Of a stretch of DNA of 64,000 nt, positions 23,142 to 34,700 are shown one piece after another. Below the pieces are notes generated by a model that saw only the letters and a program-made list of their open reading frames with translations, did no database searches and was not told where the DNA came from. The first letter of the stretch is position 1, and every line of letters begins with the position of its first letter. Location: NCBI GenBank assembly GCA_032433765.1, contig JAVIAB010000124.1:75386119-75450118 (forward strand). The letters are read 5' to 3'. Source of the stretch: Megaustenia siamemsis. Taxonomy: Eukaryota; Mollusca; Gastropoda; Stylommatophora; Ariophantidae. The position numbers and the translations under genes were made by a program.

Positions 23142-23349
23142 GGAAAAACAGAGGAGAAAGAATAGAACAGTAGAATAACAGGTACTCAAAAGGCTGAGAG
23201 TGGGGTACAATAAAAACAGAGGAGAAAGAATAGAACAGTAGAATAACAGGTACTCAAAAGGCTGAGAGTGGGGTACAATAAAAACAGAGGAGAAAGAATA
23301 GAACAGTAGAATAACAGGTACTCAAAAGGCTGAGAGTGGGGTACATAAA
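23142..23349. repeat. 68-bp tandem repeat, three copies, in the PLE tail
   Basis: The unit starts AAAAACAGAGGAGAAAGAAT and contains ACTCAAAAGGCTGAGAGTGG. The copies are nearly identical, so the amplification is recent. A G-run follows at 23356-23367. Confidence 0.93.
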
Positions 23350-23529
23350 AACATATGGGGGGGGGGGGTAATTAGCACAGAAAAAAGAGGTGTAGGAGAA
23401 CACCGAAGTGTCTCAATGGGGACTAGTGGAGGTGAACTATGAATGGCATGGCATAGTAGATAGATTAAAGAGCCCAAACATGGGCAGTAGAGAAGGCTAT
23501 GCAAAAGGGAAGGAGTAACCGAAAGGGAA

Positions 23530-24088
23530 CTATGTGTACGAGTGTGATACATTCATGCCTCGTGGGGTCAGCGAATCATACTGGACTATGAGGCGGTTCT
23601 CCAAAGCGAATCGGCTGCGGTCGCTAGAGTGACAAAGGACAATACCAGTGATACGGATGTTGTCTTTACCTTTGTGATCCGGGGAGTTGAAATGGGAAGA
23701 CACTGGAGTGCCAGTATTCTGTTGAACATCTGGTAGATGTTCACAAAATCTTTCTGCTAATCGTCGTCCAGACTCGCCAATGTACGTCATGTGGCATCGT
23801 TGGCATAAATGATGTTACGGGACACACTTGTGAAGCCATGCTTGATCTCGAACCGTCAATTAGGGAATAAGACCGAGCAGTAGGGAGCACATAGGCACAG
23901 GTGATACAGTTCCGACCACAAAGGGCCGTACCGAAGTGTTGATGATCGGAGCGAGGGAGATGGCTCCTAACCAGAATATCTCCCAAATTCATGTCGCGCT
24001 TGAAGGCGATCATCGGGGGATCACTAAAAAGTAGACGGGTAGTGGGATCAGAGAGGAGAATGGAACGGTAGCGGTTGAGTATCTTCAC
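23530..24088 (-). pseudogene. PLE C-terminal region: Cys motif and GIY-YIG-type endonuclease, frameshifted
   Basis: Two overlapping open frames on the minus strand (23741-24088 and 23530-23790). The first carries CGRNCITCAYVL, the second MTYIGESGRRLAERFCEHL, then SSHFNSPDHKGKDNIRITGI and ALENRLIVQYDSLTPRGMN. The GIY-YIG core has YIG, the conserved Arg in GESGRRL, and an EH pair. A -1/+1 shift near 23790 separates the upstream CQRCH from the start of the endonuclease frame. In intact elements this nuclease nicks target DNA for priming. Confidence 0.8.
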
Positions 24089-24153
24089 AGCAGCTAAGTT
24101 GTGAGGATGATAGGTGAGGGTGAGTATGTTCTCTCAGGGGGGGGGGGGGGTGG

Positions 24154-25051
24154 TTAGAAGGGGTAAGTGCCGAGGGCAGACTGGAGGATCGAATCTGGAT
24201 AAAGTCGGCGGCTGAAGAAACCTAACATGAGGTGAGCCTGTTGGAGGAAATCTTGGTCATCCAGCAGATGGAGACGCAATAACTGTGAGAACGGAATTGA
24301 ATCACGACAAGAAGGTGAATGTGATGAAGTATAGAGAAGATAACAATGGGCGTCTGTGGGTTTATAGAAAACCGTGGTGTGGAGGCTAGAAGTGCCCAAA
24401 GAAACAATAAGATCTAGGAAGGCAACAGGAGGAGGTGGATATACAAAATGTGATCTTGATAGCTTTGTGATAGCTACCAATGTAGTCGATAAACCTGGAG
24501 AGGTCATCCTCAGGTAGATCGGTAAGTCCGAAGCAGTCATCAATGTACCGGAGGTATATGATGGGAAGGGGACCTTGATATGAATTGAGAATTTGGTACT
24601 CAAGGTAGCCCATAAACAGGCAAGCATAGCTAGAGTCCATCTTGGTGCCCATGGCTACTCCACTAACTTGGTCATAGAATTTACCATTGAACTCAAAGAT
24701 GTTGGGGTTGAGTACAAGCTCAGTAAGGCGGAGAAGAGTGGTATTATCAACAGAGGGGTGTTGCCTCTGTTCAAGAATGAACCGTAGAGCCAGGAGGTCG
24801 TTGGAGTGAGGAATAGAGGCGTAGAGAGAGCTAACATCAAGGGTGAAAAGTCGGTATGAGCGACCACGGGAGAGAGAGATGGAAGAGAAGATACTCAAGG
24901 CATGATTGGTGTCCTTGACATATGAGGGAAGACTAACTACCATGGGCTGGAAGACACTGTCTAGATAGTCAGATATGTGTTCAGTCGGGCAAGCACACGC
25001 TGACACGATGGGGCGTCCTGGATTGTCTATCTTGTGAATTTTGGAGAGCAA
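24154..25051 (-). pseudogene. PLE reverse transcriptase, frameshifted
   Basis: The open frame 24386-25051 (221 codons) starts KIHKIDNPGRPIVSA, which typifies PLE RT palms. It contains LDVSSLYASIPHSND (motif A), GVAMGTKMDSSYACLFMGYLE (motif B) and YLRYIDDCFGL (motif C). The next segment (FLDLIVSLGTSSLHTTVFYK, then PTDAHCYLLYTSSHSP) lies in another frame (24154-24627), so at least one indel near 24400-24480 disrupts it. Motif A and C aspartates are present, but the reading frame is dead. Confidence 0.85.
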
Positions 25052-25107
25052 GTAGAATGATGGTTTCCCAAGACCACTATTGAGGATAATGAGGCGGGAC
25101 GCACTTG

Positions 25108-25470
25108 GAGGAAGGAGGTTGTCTCGGATCAGTTCCTTGATGGTAGATCGGACCTGCTTGTTGTGAAGGACAGTGGCGTCGTCAGGGATCAGTTCCTTGA
25201 TGGTAGATTGGACCTGCTTGTTGTGAAGGAAGTAGGTTGTCTCGGATCAGTTCCTTGATGGTAGATTGGACCTGCTTGTTGTGAAGGAAGGAGGTTGCCT
25301 CGGATCAGTTCCTTGATGGTAGATTGGACCTGCTTGTTGTGAAGGAAGGAGGTTGTCTGGGATCAGTTCCTTGATGGTAGATTGGACCTGCTTGTTGTGA
25401 AGGAAGGAGGTTGTCTGGGATCAGTTCCTTGATGGTAGATTGGACCTGCTTGTTGTGAAGGACAGTGGCG
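25108..25470 (-). repeat. 58-60-bp tandem repeat inside the PLE coding region, six copies
   Basis: GATCAGTTCCTTGATGGTAG, ATTGGACCTGCTTGTTGTGA, then AGGA plus a variable linker recurs six times. On the minus strand each unit encodes LHNKQVQSTIKELIxDNLL, part of the PLE N-terminal region that should occur once. The outermost copies carry the original flanks (GACAGTGGCGTC). Confidence 0.92.
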
Positions 25471-25643
25471 TCATCAGGGCGGAACTATAAAAAGTGGTAT
25501 TGGATAATTGTTTGTTGCCCTCTGCAATGTATAAGTCTTGACGCCAAATTACCACCGCTCCCCCCTTGTCTGTCGGTTTGATGACAATGTCCTCCCGGCG
25601 GCGGAGATTAGAGAGGACCCGACACTCACAGGGAGATAAATAA

Positions 25644-28600
25644 GAGTTTATGTAACCAGGAGTACGGGGCGGGTGAGTTTATGTTGAGAGGATATACGGG
25701 GTGGGTTAGTTTATGTAACGAGGAGATGCGGGACGGGTGAGTCTATGTAACCAGGAGTGTGGGGCGGGTGAGTTTATTTAACGAGGAGCACGGGGCGGGT
25801 GAGTTTATGTAACCAGGAGGTAGGGGCGGGTGAGTTTATGTAACCAGGGGTATGGGGCGGGTGAGTTTATGTAACCAGGAGCACGGGGCGGGTGAGTTTA
25901 TGTAACCAGGAGGCAGGGCGGGTGAGTTTATGTAACCAGGAGGCAGGGGCGGGTGAGTTTATGTAACCAGGAGGCAGGGGCGGGCGGGTTTATGTAACCA
26001 GGCGGCAAAGGCGGGTGGGTTTATGTAACCAGGCGGCAGGGGCGGGTGAGTTTATGTAACCAGGAGGCATGGGCGGGTGAGTTTATGTAACCAGGAGTGT
26101 GGAGCGGGTGAGTTTATGTAACCAGGAGCATGGGCGGGTGAGTTTATGTAACCAGGAGGCATGGGCGGGTGAGTTTATGTAATCAGGAGGCAGGGGCGGG
26201 TGAGTTTATGTAACCAGGCGGTAGGGGCGTGTGAGTTTATGTAACCAGGGGTGTGGAGCGGGTGGGTTTATGTAACCAGGAGGCATGGGCGGGTGAGTTT
26301 ATGTAACCAGGAGGCAGGGGCGGTGAGTTTATGTAACCAGGCGGTAGGGACGGGTGAGTTTATGTAACCGGGAGTGTGGAGCGGGTGAGTTTATGTAACC
26401 GGGAGTGTGGAGCGGGTGAGTTTATGTAACCGGGATGTAGTGGCTGGTGAGTTTAAGTAACTGGGAGGTAGTGGCCTGTGAGTTTAAGTAACGGGGAGGT
26501 AGTGGCCTGTGAGTTTTACTAACGGGGAGGTAGTGGCCTGTAAGTTTAAGTAACGGTGAGGTAATGGCCGGTGAGATTAAGTAACGGGGAGGTAGTGGCC
26601 GGCGAGTTTAACTAACGAGGAGGTATTGGCTGGCGAGTTTAAGTAACGAGGAGGTAATGGCTGGCCAGTTTAAGTAACGGGGAGGTAGTGGCTGGTGAGT
26701 TTAAGTAACAGGGAGGTAGTGGCCGGTGAGTTTAAGCAACGGGATGTAGTGGCCGGTGCGTTTAAGTAACGTGGAGGTAGTGGCCGGTGAGTTTAAGTAA
26801 CGAGGAGGTAGTGGCCGGTGAGTTTAAGTAACGGGGAGGTAGTGGCTGGTGAGTTGAAGTAACGGTGAGGTAGTGGCTGGGGAGTTGAAGTAACGGTGAG
26901 GTAGTGGCTGGTGAGTTGAAGTAACGGTGAGGTAGTGGCTGGCAAGTTTATGTAACGAGGAGGTAGTGGCTGGTGAGTTATGTAACGAGGAGGTAGTGGC
27001 CGGTGAGTTTAAGTAACGAGGAGGTAGTGGCAGGTGAGTTTAAGTAACGAGGAGGTAGTGGCTGGTGAGTTTAAGTAACGAGGAGGTAGTGGCTGGTGAG
27101 TTTAAGTAACGGGGAGGTAGTGACCGGTGAGTTTAAGTAACGGGGAGGTAGTTTGTGCAGGCGGCAGGGACGGGTGAGTTTATGTAACCAGGAATGTGGA
27201 GCGGGTGAGTTTATGTAACCGGGAGTGTGGAGCGGGTGAGTTTATGTAACCGGGATGTAGTGGCTGGTGAGTTTAAGTAACTGGGAGGTAGTGGCCTGTG
27301 AGTTTAAGTGACGGGGAGGTAGTGGCCTGTGAGTTTTAGTAACGGGGAGGTAGTGGCCTGTGAGTTAAGTAACGGTGAGGTAATGGCCGGTGAGATTAAG
27401 TAACGGGGAGGTAGTGGATGGCGAGTTTAACTAACGAGGAGGTAGTGGCTGGTAAATTTAAGTAACGAGGAGGTAGTGGCCGGTGAGTTTATGTAACGGG
27501 GAGGTAGTGGTCGGTGAGTTTAAGTAACGGGGAGGTAGTGGCTGGTGAGTTTAAGTAACAGGGAGGTAGTGGCCGGTGAGTTTAAGAACGGGGATGTAGT
27601 GGCCGGTGAGTTTAAGTAACGGGGAGGTAGTGGCTGGTGAGTTGAAGTAACGGTGAGGTAGTGGCTGGGGAGTTGAAGTAACGGTGAGGTAGTGGCTGGT
27701 GAGTTGAAGTAACGGTGAGGTAGTGGCTGGCAAGTTTATGTAACGAGGAGGTAGTGGCTGGCGAGTTTATGTAACGAGGAGGTAGTGGCCGGTGAGTTTA
27801 AGTAACGAAGAGGTAGTGGCAGGTGAGTTTAAGTAACGAGGAGGTAGTGGCTGGTGAGTTTAAGTAACGAGGAGGTAGTGGCCGGTGAGTTTAAGTAACG
27901 GGGAGGTAGTGGCCGGTGAGTTTAAGTAACGAGGAGGTAGTGGCATGTGAGTTTAAGTAACGGTGAGGTAGTGGCTGGTGAGTTTAAGTAACGAGGAGGT
28001 AGTGGCCGGTGAGTTTAAGTAACGGGGAGGTAGTGGCTGGTGAGTTGAAGTAACGGGGAGGTAGTGGCTGGTGAGTTGAAGCAACGGTGAGGTAGTGGCT
28101 GGGGAGTTGAAGTAACGGTGAGGTAGTGGCTGGTGAGTTTATGTAACGAGGAGGTAGTGGCTGGTGAGTTGAGGTAACGAGGTGGTAGTGACTGGTGAGT
28201 TTAAGTAACGGTGAGGTAGTGGCTGGTGAGTTTAAGTAACGAGGAGGTAGTGGCTGGTGAGTTTAAGTAACGGGGAGGTAGTGGCTGGTGAGTTGAAGTA
28301 ACGGGGAGGTAGTGGCTGGTGAGTTGAAGCAACGGTGAGGTAGTGGCTGGGGAGTTGAAGTAACGGTGAGGTAGTGGCTGGTGAGTTTATGTAACGAGGA
28401 GGTAGTGGCTGGTGAGTTTATGTAACGAGGAGGGAGTGGCTGGTGAGTTGAAGTAACGAGGTGGTAGTGACTGGTGAGTTGAAGTAAAGAGGATGTAGTG
28501 GCTGGTGAGTTTATGTAACGAGGAGGTAGTGGCTGGTGAGTTGAAGTAACAAGGAGGTAGTGGCTGGTGAGATTATGTAACGAGGAGGTAGTGGCAGGTG

Positions 28601-28665
28601 AGTTGAAGTAACCATGAGGTAATGGCTGGTGAGTTTAAGTAACCATGAGGTAGGGGCATGAGGGG
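25644..28665. repeat. 31-bp minisatellite, about 97 copies, with internal segmental duplications
   Basis: The left third has GTGAGTTTATGTAACCAGGA plus GGCAGGGGCGG. The right two thirds has GTGAGTTTAAGTAACGAGGA plus GGTAGTGGCTG, the same length. A block of about 700 bp from about 26340 is repeated from about 27160, with an odd junction TAGTTTGTGCAGGCGG at 27148-27163. A shorter block at about 28013 recurs at about 28256. The + strand is G-rich and every unit contains GGTGAGTTTA. Confidence 0.97.
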
Positions 28666-28799
28666 GGGGGGATATGTAAAATCTTCATCACGCGGAGAGT
28701 AAGTTTGTGTCACAGCAAACACCGGCATTGTGAGCTTCTGGCACCGTCAGCATAAGGAGGGTGAGTCTCTGAAACCTCCTTCAGAACATCCATTATGGA
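28666..28799. other. Spacer between the 31-bp and 29-bp arrays
   Basis: A short unique stretch with a G-run at 28661-28669. It supplies the stop-containing end of some of the long minus-strand frames that cross the 29-bp array. Confidence 0.6.
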
Positions 28800-31700
28800 A
28801 CCACGCGAGTATTGAATGTATTTGTGGAGCCAGGCGAGTATTGAATGTATTTGTGGAACCAGGCGAGTATTGAATGTATTTGTGGAGCCAGGCGAGTATT
28901 GAATGTATTTGTGGAACCACGCGAGTATTGAATGTATTTGTGGAGCCAGGCGAGTATTGAATGTATTTGTGGAACCACGCGAGTATTGAATGTATTTGTG
29001 GAGCCAGGCGAGTATTGAATGTATTTGTGGAACCACGCGAGTATTGAATGTATTTGTGGAATCACGCGAGTATTGAATGTATTTGTGGAACCACGCGAGT
29101 TTTGAATGTATTTGTGGAACCACGCGAGTATTGAATGTATTTGTGGAACCACGCGAGTATTGAATGTATTTGTGGAGCCAGGCGAGTTTTGAATGTATTT
29201 GTGGAACCACGCGAGTATTGAATGTATTTGTGGAGCCAGGCGAGTTTTGAATGTATTTGTGGAACCACGCGAGTATTGAATGTATTTGTGGAACCACGCG
29301 AGTATTGAATGTATTTGTGGAGCCAAGCGAGTTTTGAATGTATTTGTGGAACCACGCGAGTATTGAATGTATTTGTGGAGCCAGGCGAGTATTGAATGTA
29401 TTTGTGGAACCACGCGAGTATTGAATGTATTTGTGGAACCACGCGAGTATTGAATGTATTTGTGGAGCCAGGCGAGTATTGAATGTATTTGTGGAGCCAG
29501 GCGAGTATTGAATGTATTTGTGGAACCACGCGAGTATTGAATGTATTTGTGGAACCACGCGAGTATTGCATGTATTTGTGGAGCCACGCGAGTATTGAAT
29601 GTATTTGTGGAACCACGCGAGTATTGAATGTATTTGTGGAACCACGCGAGTATTGAATGTATTTGTGGAACCACGCGAGTATTGAATGTATTTGTGAAAC
29701 CACGCGAGTATTGAATGTATTTGTGGAGCCAGGCGAGTTTTGAATGTATATGTGGAACCACGCGAGTATTGAATGTATTTGTGGAACCACGCGAGTATTG
29801 AATGTATTTGTGGAACCACGCGAGTATTGAATGTATTTGTGGAACCACGCGAGTATTGAATGTATTTGTGGAACCACGCGAGTATTGAATGTATTTGTGG
29901 AACCACGCGAGTATTGAATGTATTTGTGGAGCCAGGCGAGTTTTGAATGTATTTGTGGAACCACGCGAGTATTGAATGTATTTGTGGAACCACGCGAGTA
30001 TTGAATGTATTTGTGGAACCAGGCGAGTATTGAATGTATTTGTGGAGCCAGGCGAGTATTGAATGTATTTGTGGAACCACGTGAGTATTGAATGTATTTG
30101 TGGAACCAGGCGAGTATTGAATGTATTTGTGGAACCAGGCGAGTATTGAATGTATTTGTGGAACCAGGCGAGTATTGAATGTATTTGTGGAGCCAGGCGA
30201 GTATTGAGTGTATTTGTGGAGCCAGGCGAGTATTGAATGTATTTGTGGAACCAGGCGAGTATTGAATGTATTTGTGGAGCCAGGCGAGTATTGAGTGTAT
30301 TTGTGGAGCCAGGCGAGTATTGAGTGTATTTGTGGAGCCAGGCGAGTATTGAATGTATTTGTGGAGCCAGGTGAGTATTGAATGTATTTGTGGAGCCAGG
30401 CGAGTATTGAGTGTATTTGTGGAGCCAGGCGAGTATTGAATGTATTTGTGGAACCAGGCGAGTATTGAATGTATTTGTGGAGCCAGGCGAGTATTGAGTG
30501 TATTTGTGGAGCCAGGCGAGTATTGAATGTATTTGTGGAACCACGCGAGTATTGAATGTATTTGTGGAACCACGCGAGTATTGAATGTATTTGTGGAGCC
30601 AGGTGAGTATTGAATGTATTTGTGGAGCCAGGCGAGTATTGAATGTATTTGTGGAACCAGGCGAGTATTGAATGTATTTGTGGAACCACGCGAGTATTGA
30701 ATGTATTTGTGGAGCCAGGCGAGTATTGAATGTATTTGTGGAACCACGCGAGTATTGAATGTATTTGTGGAACCACGCGAGTATTGAATGTATTTGTGGA
30801 GCCAGGCGAGTATTGAATGTATTTGTGGAGCCACGCAAGTATTGAATGTATTTGTGGAATGACGCGAGTATTGAATGTATTTGTGGAATCACGCGAGTAT
30901 TGAATGTATTTGTGGAATCACGCGAGTATTGAATGTATTTGTGGAGCCACGCGAGTATTGAATGTATTTGTGGAATCACGCGAGTATTGAATGTATTTGT
31001 GGAACCACGCGAGTTTTGAATGTATTTGTGGAACCACGCGAGTATTGAATGTATTTGTGGAGCCAGGCGAGTTTTGAATGTATTTGTGGAACCACGCGAG
31101 TATTGAATGTATTTGTGGAACCACGCGAGTATTGAATGTATTTGTGGAACCACGCGAGTATTGAATGTATTTGTGGAGCCAGGCGAGTTTTGAATGTATT
31201 TGTGGAACCACGCGAGTATTGAATGTATTTGTGGAACCACGCGAGTATTGAATGTATTTGTGGAGCCAGGCGAGTTTTGAATGTATTTGTGGAACCACGC
31301 GAGTATTGAATGTATTTGTGGAGCCAGGCGAGTATTGAATGTATTTGTGGAACCACGCGAGTATTGAATGTATTTGTGGAATCACGCGAGTATTGAATGT
31401 ATTTGTGGAACCACGCGAGTTTTGAATGTATTTGTGGAACCACGCGAGTATTGAATGTATTTGTGGAACCACGCGAGTATTGAATGTATTGTGGAGCCAG
31501 GCGAGTATTGAATGTATTTGTGGAGCCAGGCGAGTATTGAATGTATTTGTGGAACCACGCGAGTATTGAATGTATTTGTGGAACCACGCGAGTATTGAAT
31601 GTATTTGTGGAGCCACGCGAGTATTGAATGTATTTGTGGAACCACGCGAGTATTGAATGTATTTGTGGAACCACGCGAGTATTGAATGTATTTGTGGAAC

Positions 31701-34700
31701 CACGCGAGTATTGAATGTATTTGTGGAGCCAGGCGAGTTTTGAATGTATATGTGGAACCACGCGAGTATTGAATGTATTTGTGGAACCACGCGAGTATTG
31801 AATGTATTTGTGGAACCACGCGAGTATTGAATGTATTTGTGGAACCACGCGAGTATTGAATGTATTTGTGGAACCACGCGAGTATTGAATGTATTTGTGG
31901 AACCACGCGAGTATTGAATGTATTTGTGGAACCACGCGAGTATTGAATGTATTTGTGGAGCCAGGCGAGTTTTGAATGTATTTGTGGAACCACGCGAGTA
32001 TTGAATGTATTTGTGGAACCACGCGAGTATTGAATGTATTTGTGGAACCAGGCGAGTATTGAATGTATTTGTGGAGCCAGGCGAGTATTGAATGTATTTG
32101 TGGAACCACGTGAGTATTGAATGTATTTGTGGAACCAGGCGAGTATTGAATGTATTTGTGGAACCAGGCGAGTATTGAATGTATTTGTGGAACCAGGCGA
32201 GTATTGAATGTATTTGTGGAGCCAGGCGAGTATTGAGTGTATTTGTGGAGCCAGGCGAGTATTGAATGTATTTGTGGAACCAGGCGAGTATTGAATGTAT
32301 TTGTGAGCCAGGCGAGTATTGAGTGTATTTGTGGAGCCAGGCGAGTATTGAGTGTATTTGTGGAGCCAGGCGAGTATTGAATGTATTTGTGGAGCCAGGT
32401 GAGTATTGAATGTATTTGTGGAGCCAGGCGAGTATTGAGTGTATTTGTGGAGCCAGGCGAGTATTGAATGTATTTGTGGAACCAGGCGAGTATTGAATGT
32501 ATTTGTGGAGCCAGGCGAGTATTGAGTGTATTTGTGGAGCCAGGCGAGTATTGAATGTATTTGTGGAACCACGCGAGTATTGAATGTATTTGTGGAACCA
32601 CGCGAGTATTGAATGTATTTGTGGAGCCAGGTGAGTATTGAATGTATTTGTGGAGCCAGGCGAGTATTGAATGTATTTGTGGAACAGGCGAGTATTGAAT
32701 GTATTTGTGGAACCACGCGAGTATTGAATGTATTTGTGGAGCCAGGCGAGTATTGAATGTATTTGTGGAACCACGCGAGTATTGAATGTATTTGTGGAAC
32801 CACGCGAGTATTGAATGTATTTGTGGAGCCAGGCGAGTATTGAATGTATTTGTGGAGCCACGCGAGTATTGAATGTATTTGTGGAATCACGCGAGTATTG
32901 AATGTATTTGTGGAATCACGCGAGTATTGAATGTATTTGTGGAATCACGCGAGTATTGAATGTATTTGTGGAGCCACGCGAGTATTGAATGTATTTGTGG
33001 AATCACGCGAGTATTGAATGTATTTGTGGAACCACGCGAGTTTTGAATGTATTTGTGGAACCACGCGAGTATTGAATGTATTTGTGAGCCAGGCGAGTTT
33101 TGAATGTATTTGTGGAACCACGCGAGTATTGAATGTATTTGTGGAACCACGCGAGTATTGAATGTATTTGTGGAACCACGCGAGTATTGAATGTATTTGT
33201 GGAGCCAGGCGAGTTTTGAATGTATTTGTGGAACCACGCGAGTATTGAATGTATTTGTGGAACCACGCGAGTATTGAATGTATTTGTGGAGCCAGGCGAG
33301 TTTTGAATGTATTTGTGGAACCACGCGAGTATTGAATGTATTTGTGGAGCCAGGCGAGTATTGAATGTATTTGTGGAACCACGCGAGTATTGAATGTATT
33401 TGTGGAATCACGCGAGTATTGAATGTATTTGTGGAACCACGCGAGTATTGAATGTATTTGTGGAACCACGCGAGTATTGAATGTATTTGTGGAGCCAGGC
33501 GAGTTTTGAATGTATTTGTGGAACCACGCGAGTATTGAATGTATTTGTGGAGCCAGGCGAGTTTTGAATGTATTTGTGGAACCACGCGAGTATTGAATGT
33601 ATTTGTGGAACCACGCGAGTATTGAATGTATTTGTGGAGCCAAGCGAGTTTTGAATGTATTTGTGGAACCACGCGAGTATTGAATGTATTTGTGGAGCCA
33701 GGCGAGTATTGAATGTATTTGTGGAACCACGCGAGTATTGAATGTATTTGTGGAACCACGCGAGTATTGAATGTATTTGTGGAGCCAGGCGAGTATTGAA
33801 TGTATTTGTGGAGCCAGGCGAGTATTGAATGTATTTGTGGAACCACGCGAGTATTGAATGTATTTGTGGAACCACGCGAGTATTGAATGTATTTGTGGAG
33901 CCACGCGAGTATTGAATGTATTTGTGGAACCACGCGAGTATTGAATGTATTTGTGGAACCACGCGAGTATTGAATGTATTTGTGGAACCACGCGAGTATT
34001 GAATGTATTTGTGGAACCACGCGAGTATTGAATGTATTTGTGGAGCCAGGCGAGTTTTGAATGTATATGTGGAACCACGCGAGTATTGAATGTATTTGTG
34101 GAACCACGCGAGTATTGAATGTATTTGTGGAACCACGCGAGTATTGAATGTATTTGTGGAACCACGGGAGTATTGAATGTATTTGTGGAACCACGCGAGT
34201 ATTGAATGTATTTGTGGAACCACGCGAGTATTGAATGTATTTGTGGAGCCAGGCGAGTTTTGAATGTATTTGTGGAACCACGCGAGTATTGAATGTATTT
34301 GTGGAACCACGCGAGTATTGAATGTATTTGTGGAACCAGGCGAGTATTGAATGTATTTGTGGAGCCAGGCGAGTATTGAATGTATTTGTGGAACCACGTG
34401 AGTATTGAATGTATTTGTGGAACCAGGCGAGTATTGAATGTATTTGTGGAACCAGGCGAGTATTGAATGTATTTGTGGAACCAGGCGAGTATTGAATGTA
34501 TTTGTGGAGCCAGGCGAGTATTGAGTGTATTTGTGGAGCCAGGCGAGTATTGAATGTATTTGTGGAACCAGGCGAGTATTGAATGTATTTGTGGAGCCAG
34601 GCGAGTATTGAGTGTATTTGTGGAGCCAGGCGAGTATTGAGTGTATTTGTGGAGCCAGGCGAGTATTGAATGTATTTGTGGAGCCAGGTGAGTATTGAAT

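Larger units (their letters stand above)
22435..25643 (-). mobile_element. Penelope-like element (PLE), 5'-truncated and decayed
   Basis: On the minus strand the order is: N-terminal DIVIKPTDKGGAVVIW (about 25.58 kb), RT core with LDVSSLYASIPHSND, GVAMGTKMDSSYACLF and LRYIDDCFGL (catalytic Asp-Asp), a FLDLIVSLGTS/VFYKPTDAHCYL segment, CGRNCITC, and a GIY-YIG-type endonuclease CQRCHMTYIGESGRRLAERF. A roughly 1.1-kb 3' tail follows with a hammerhead-like motif. This RT plus GIY-YIG order is diagnostic of Penelope-like retroelements. Frameshifts separate the domains, including one near a G-run at 24137-24149. The insertion lies inside a 31-bp minisatellite with a 9-bp TSD. Confidence 0.9.

Noticed and set aside
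22704..23173. Overlapping Tyr/Ile-rich frames on both strands
   Set aside because: Produced by (TA)n and ACACATAC microsatellite sequence in the Penelope tail.
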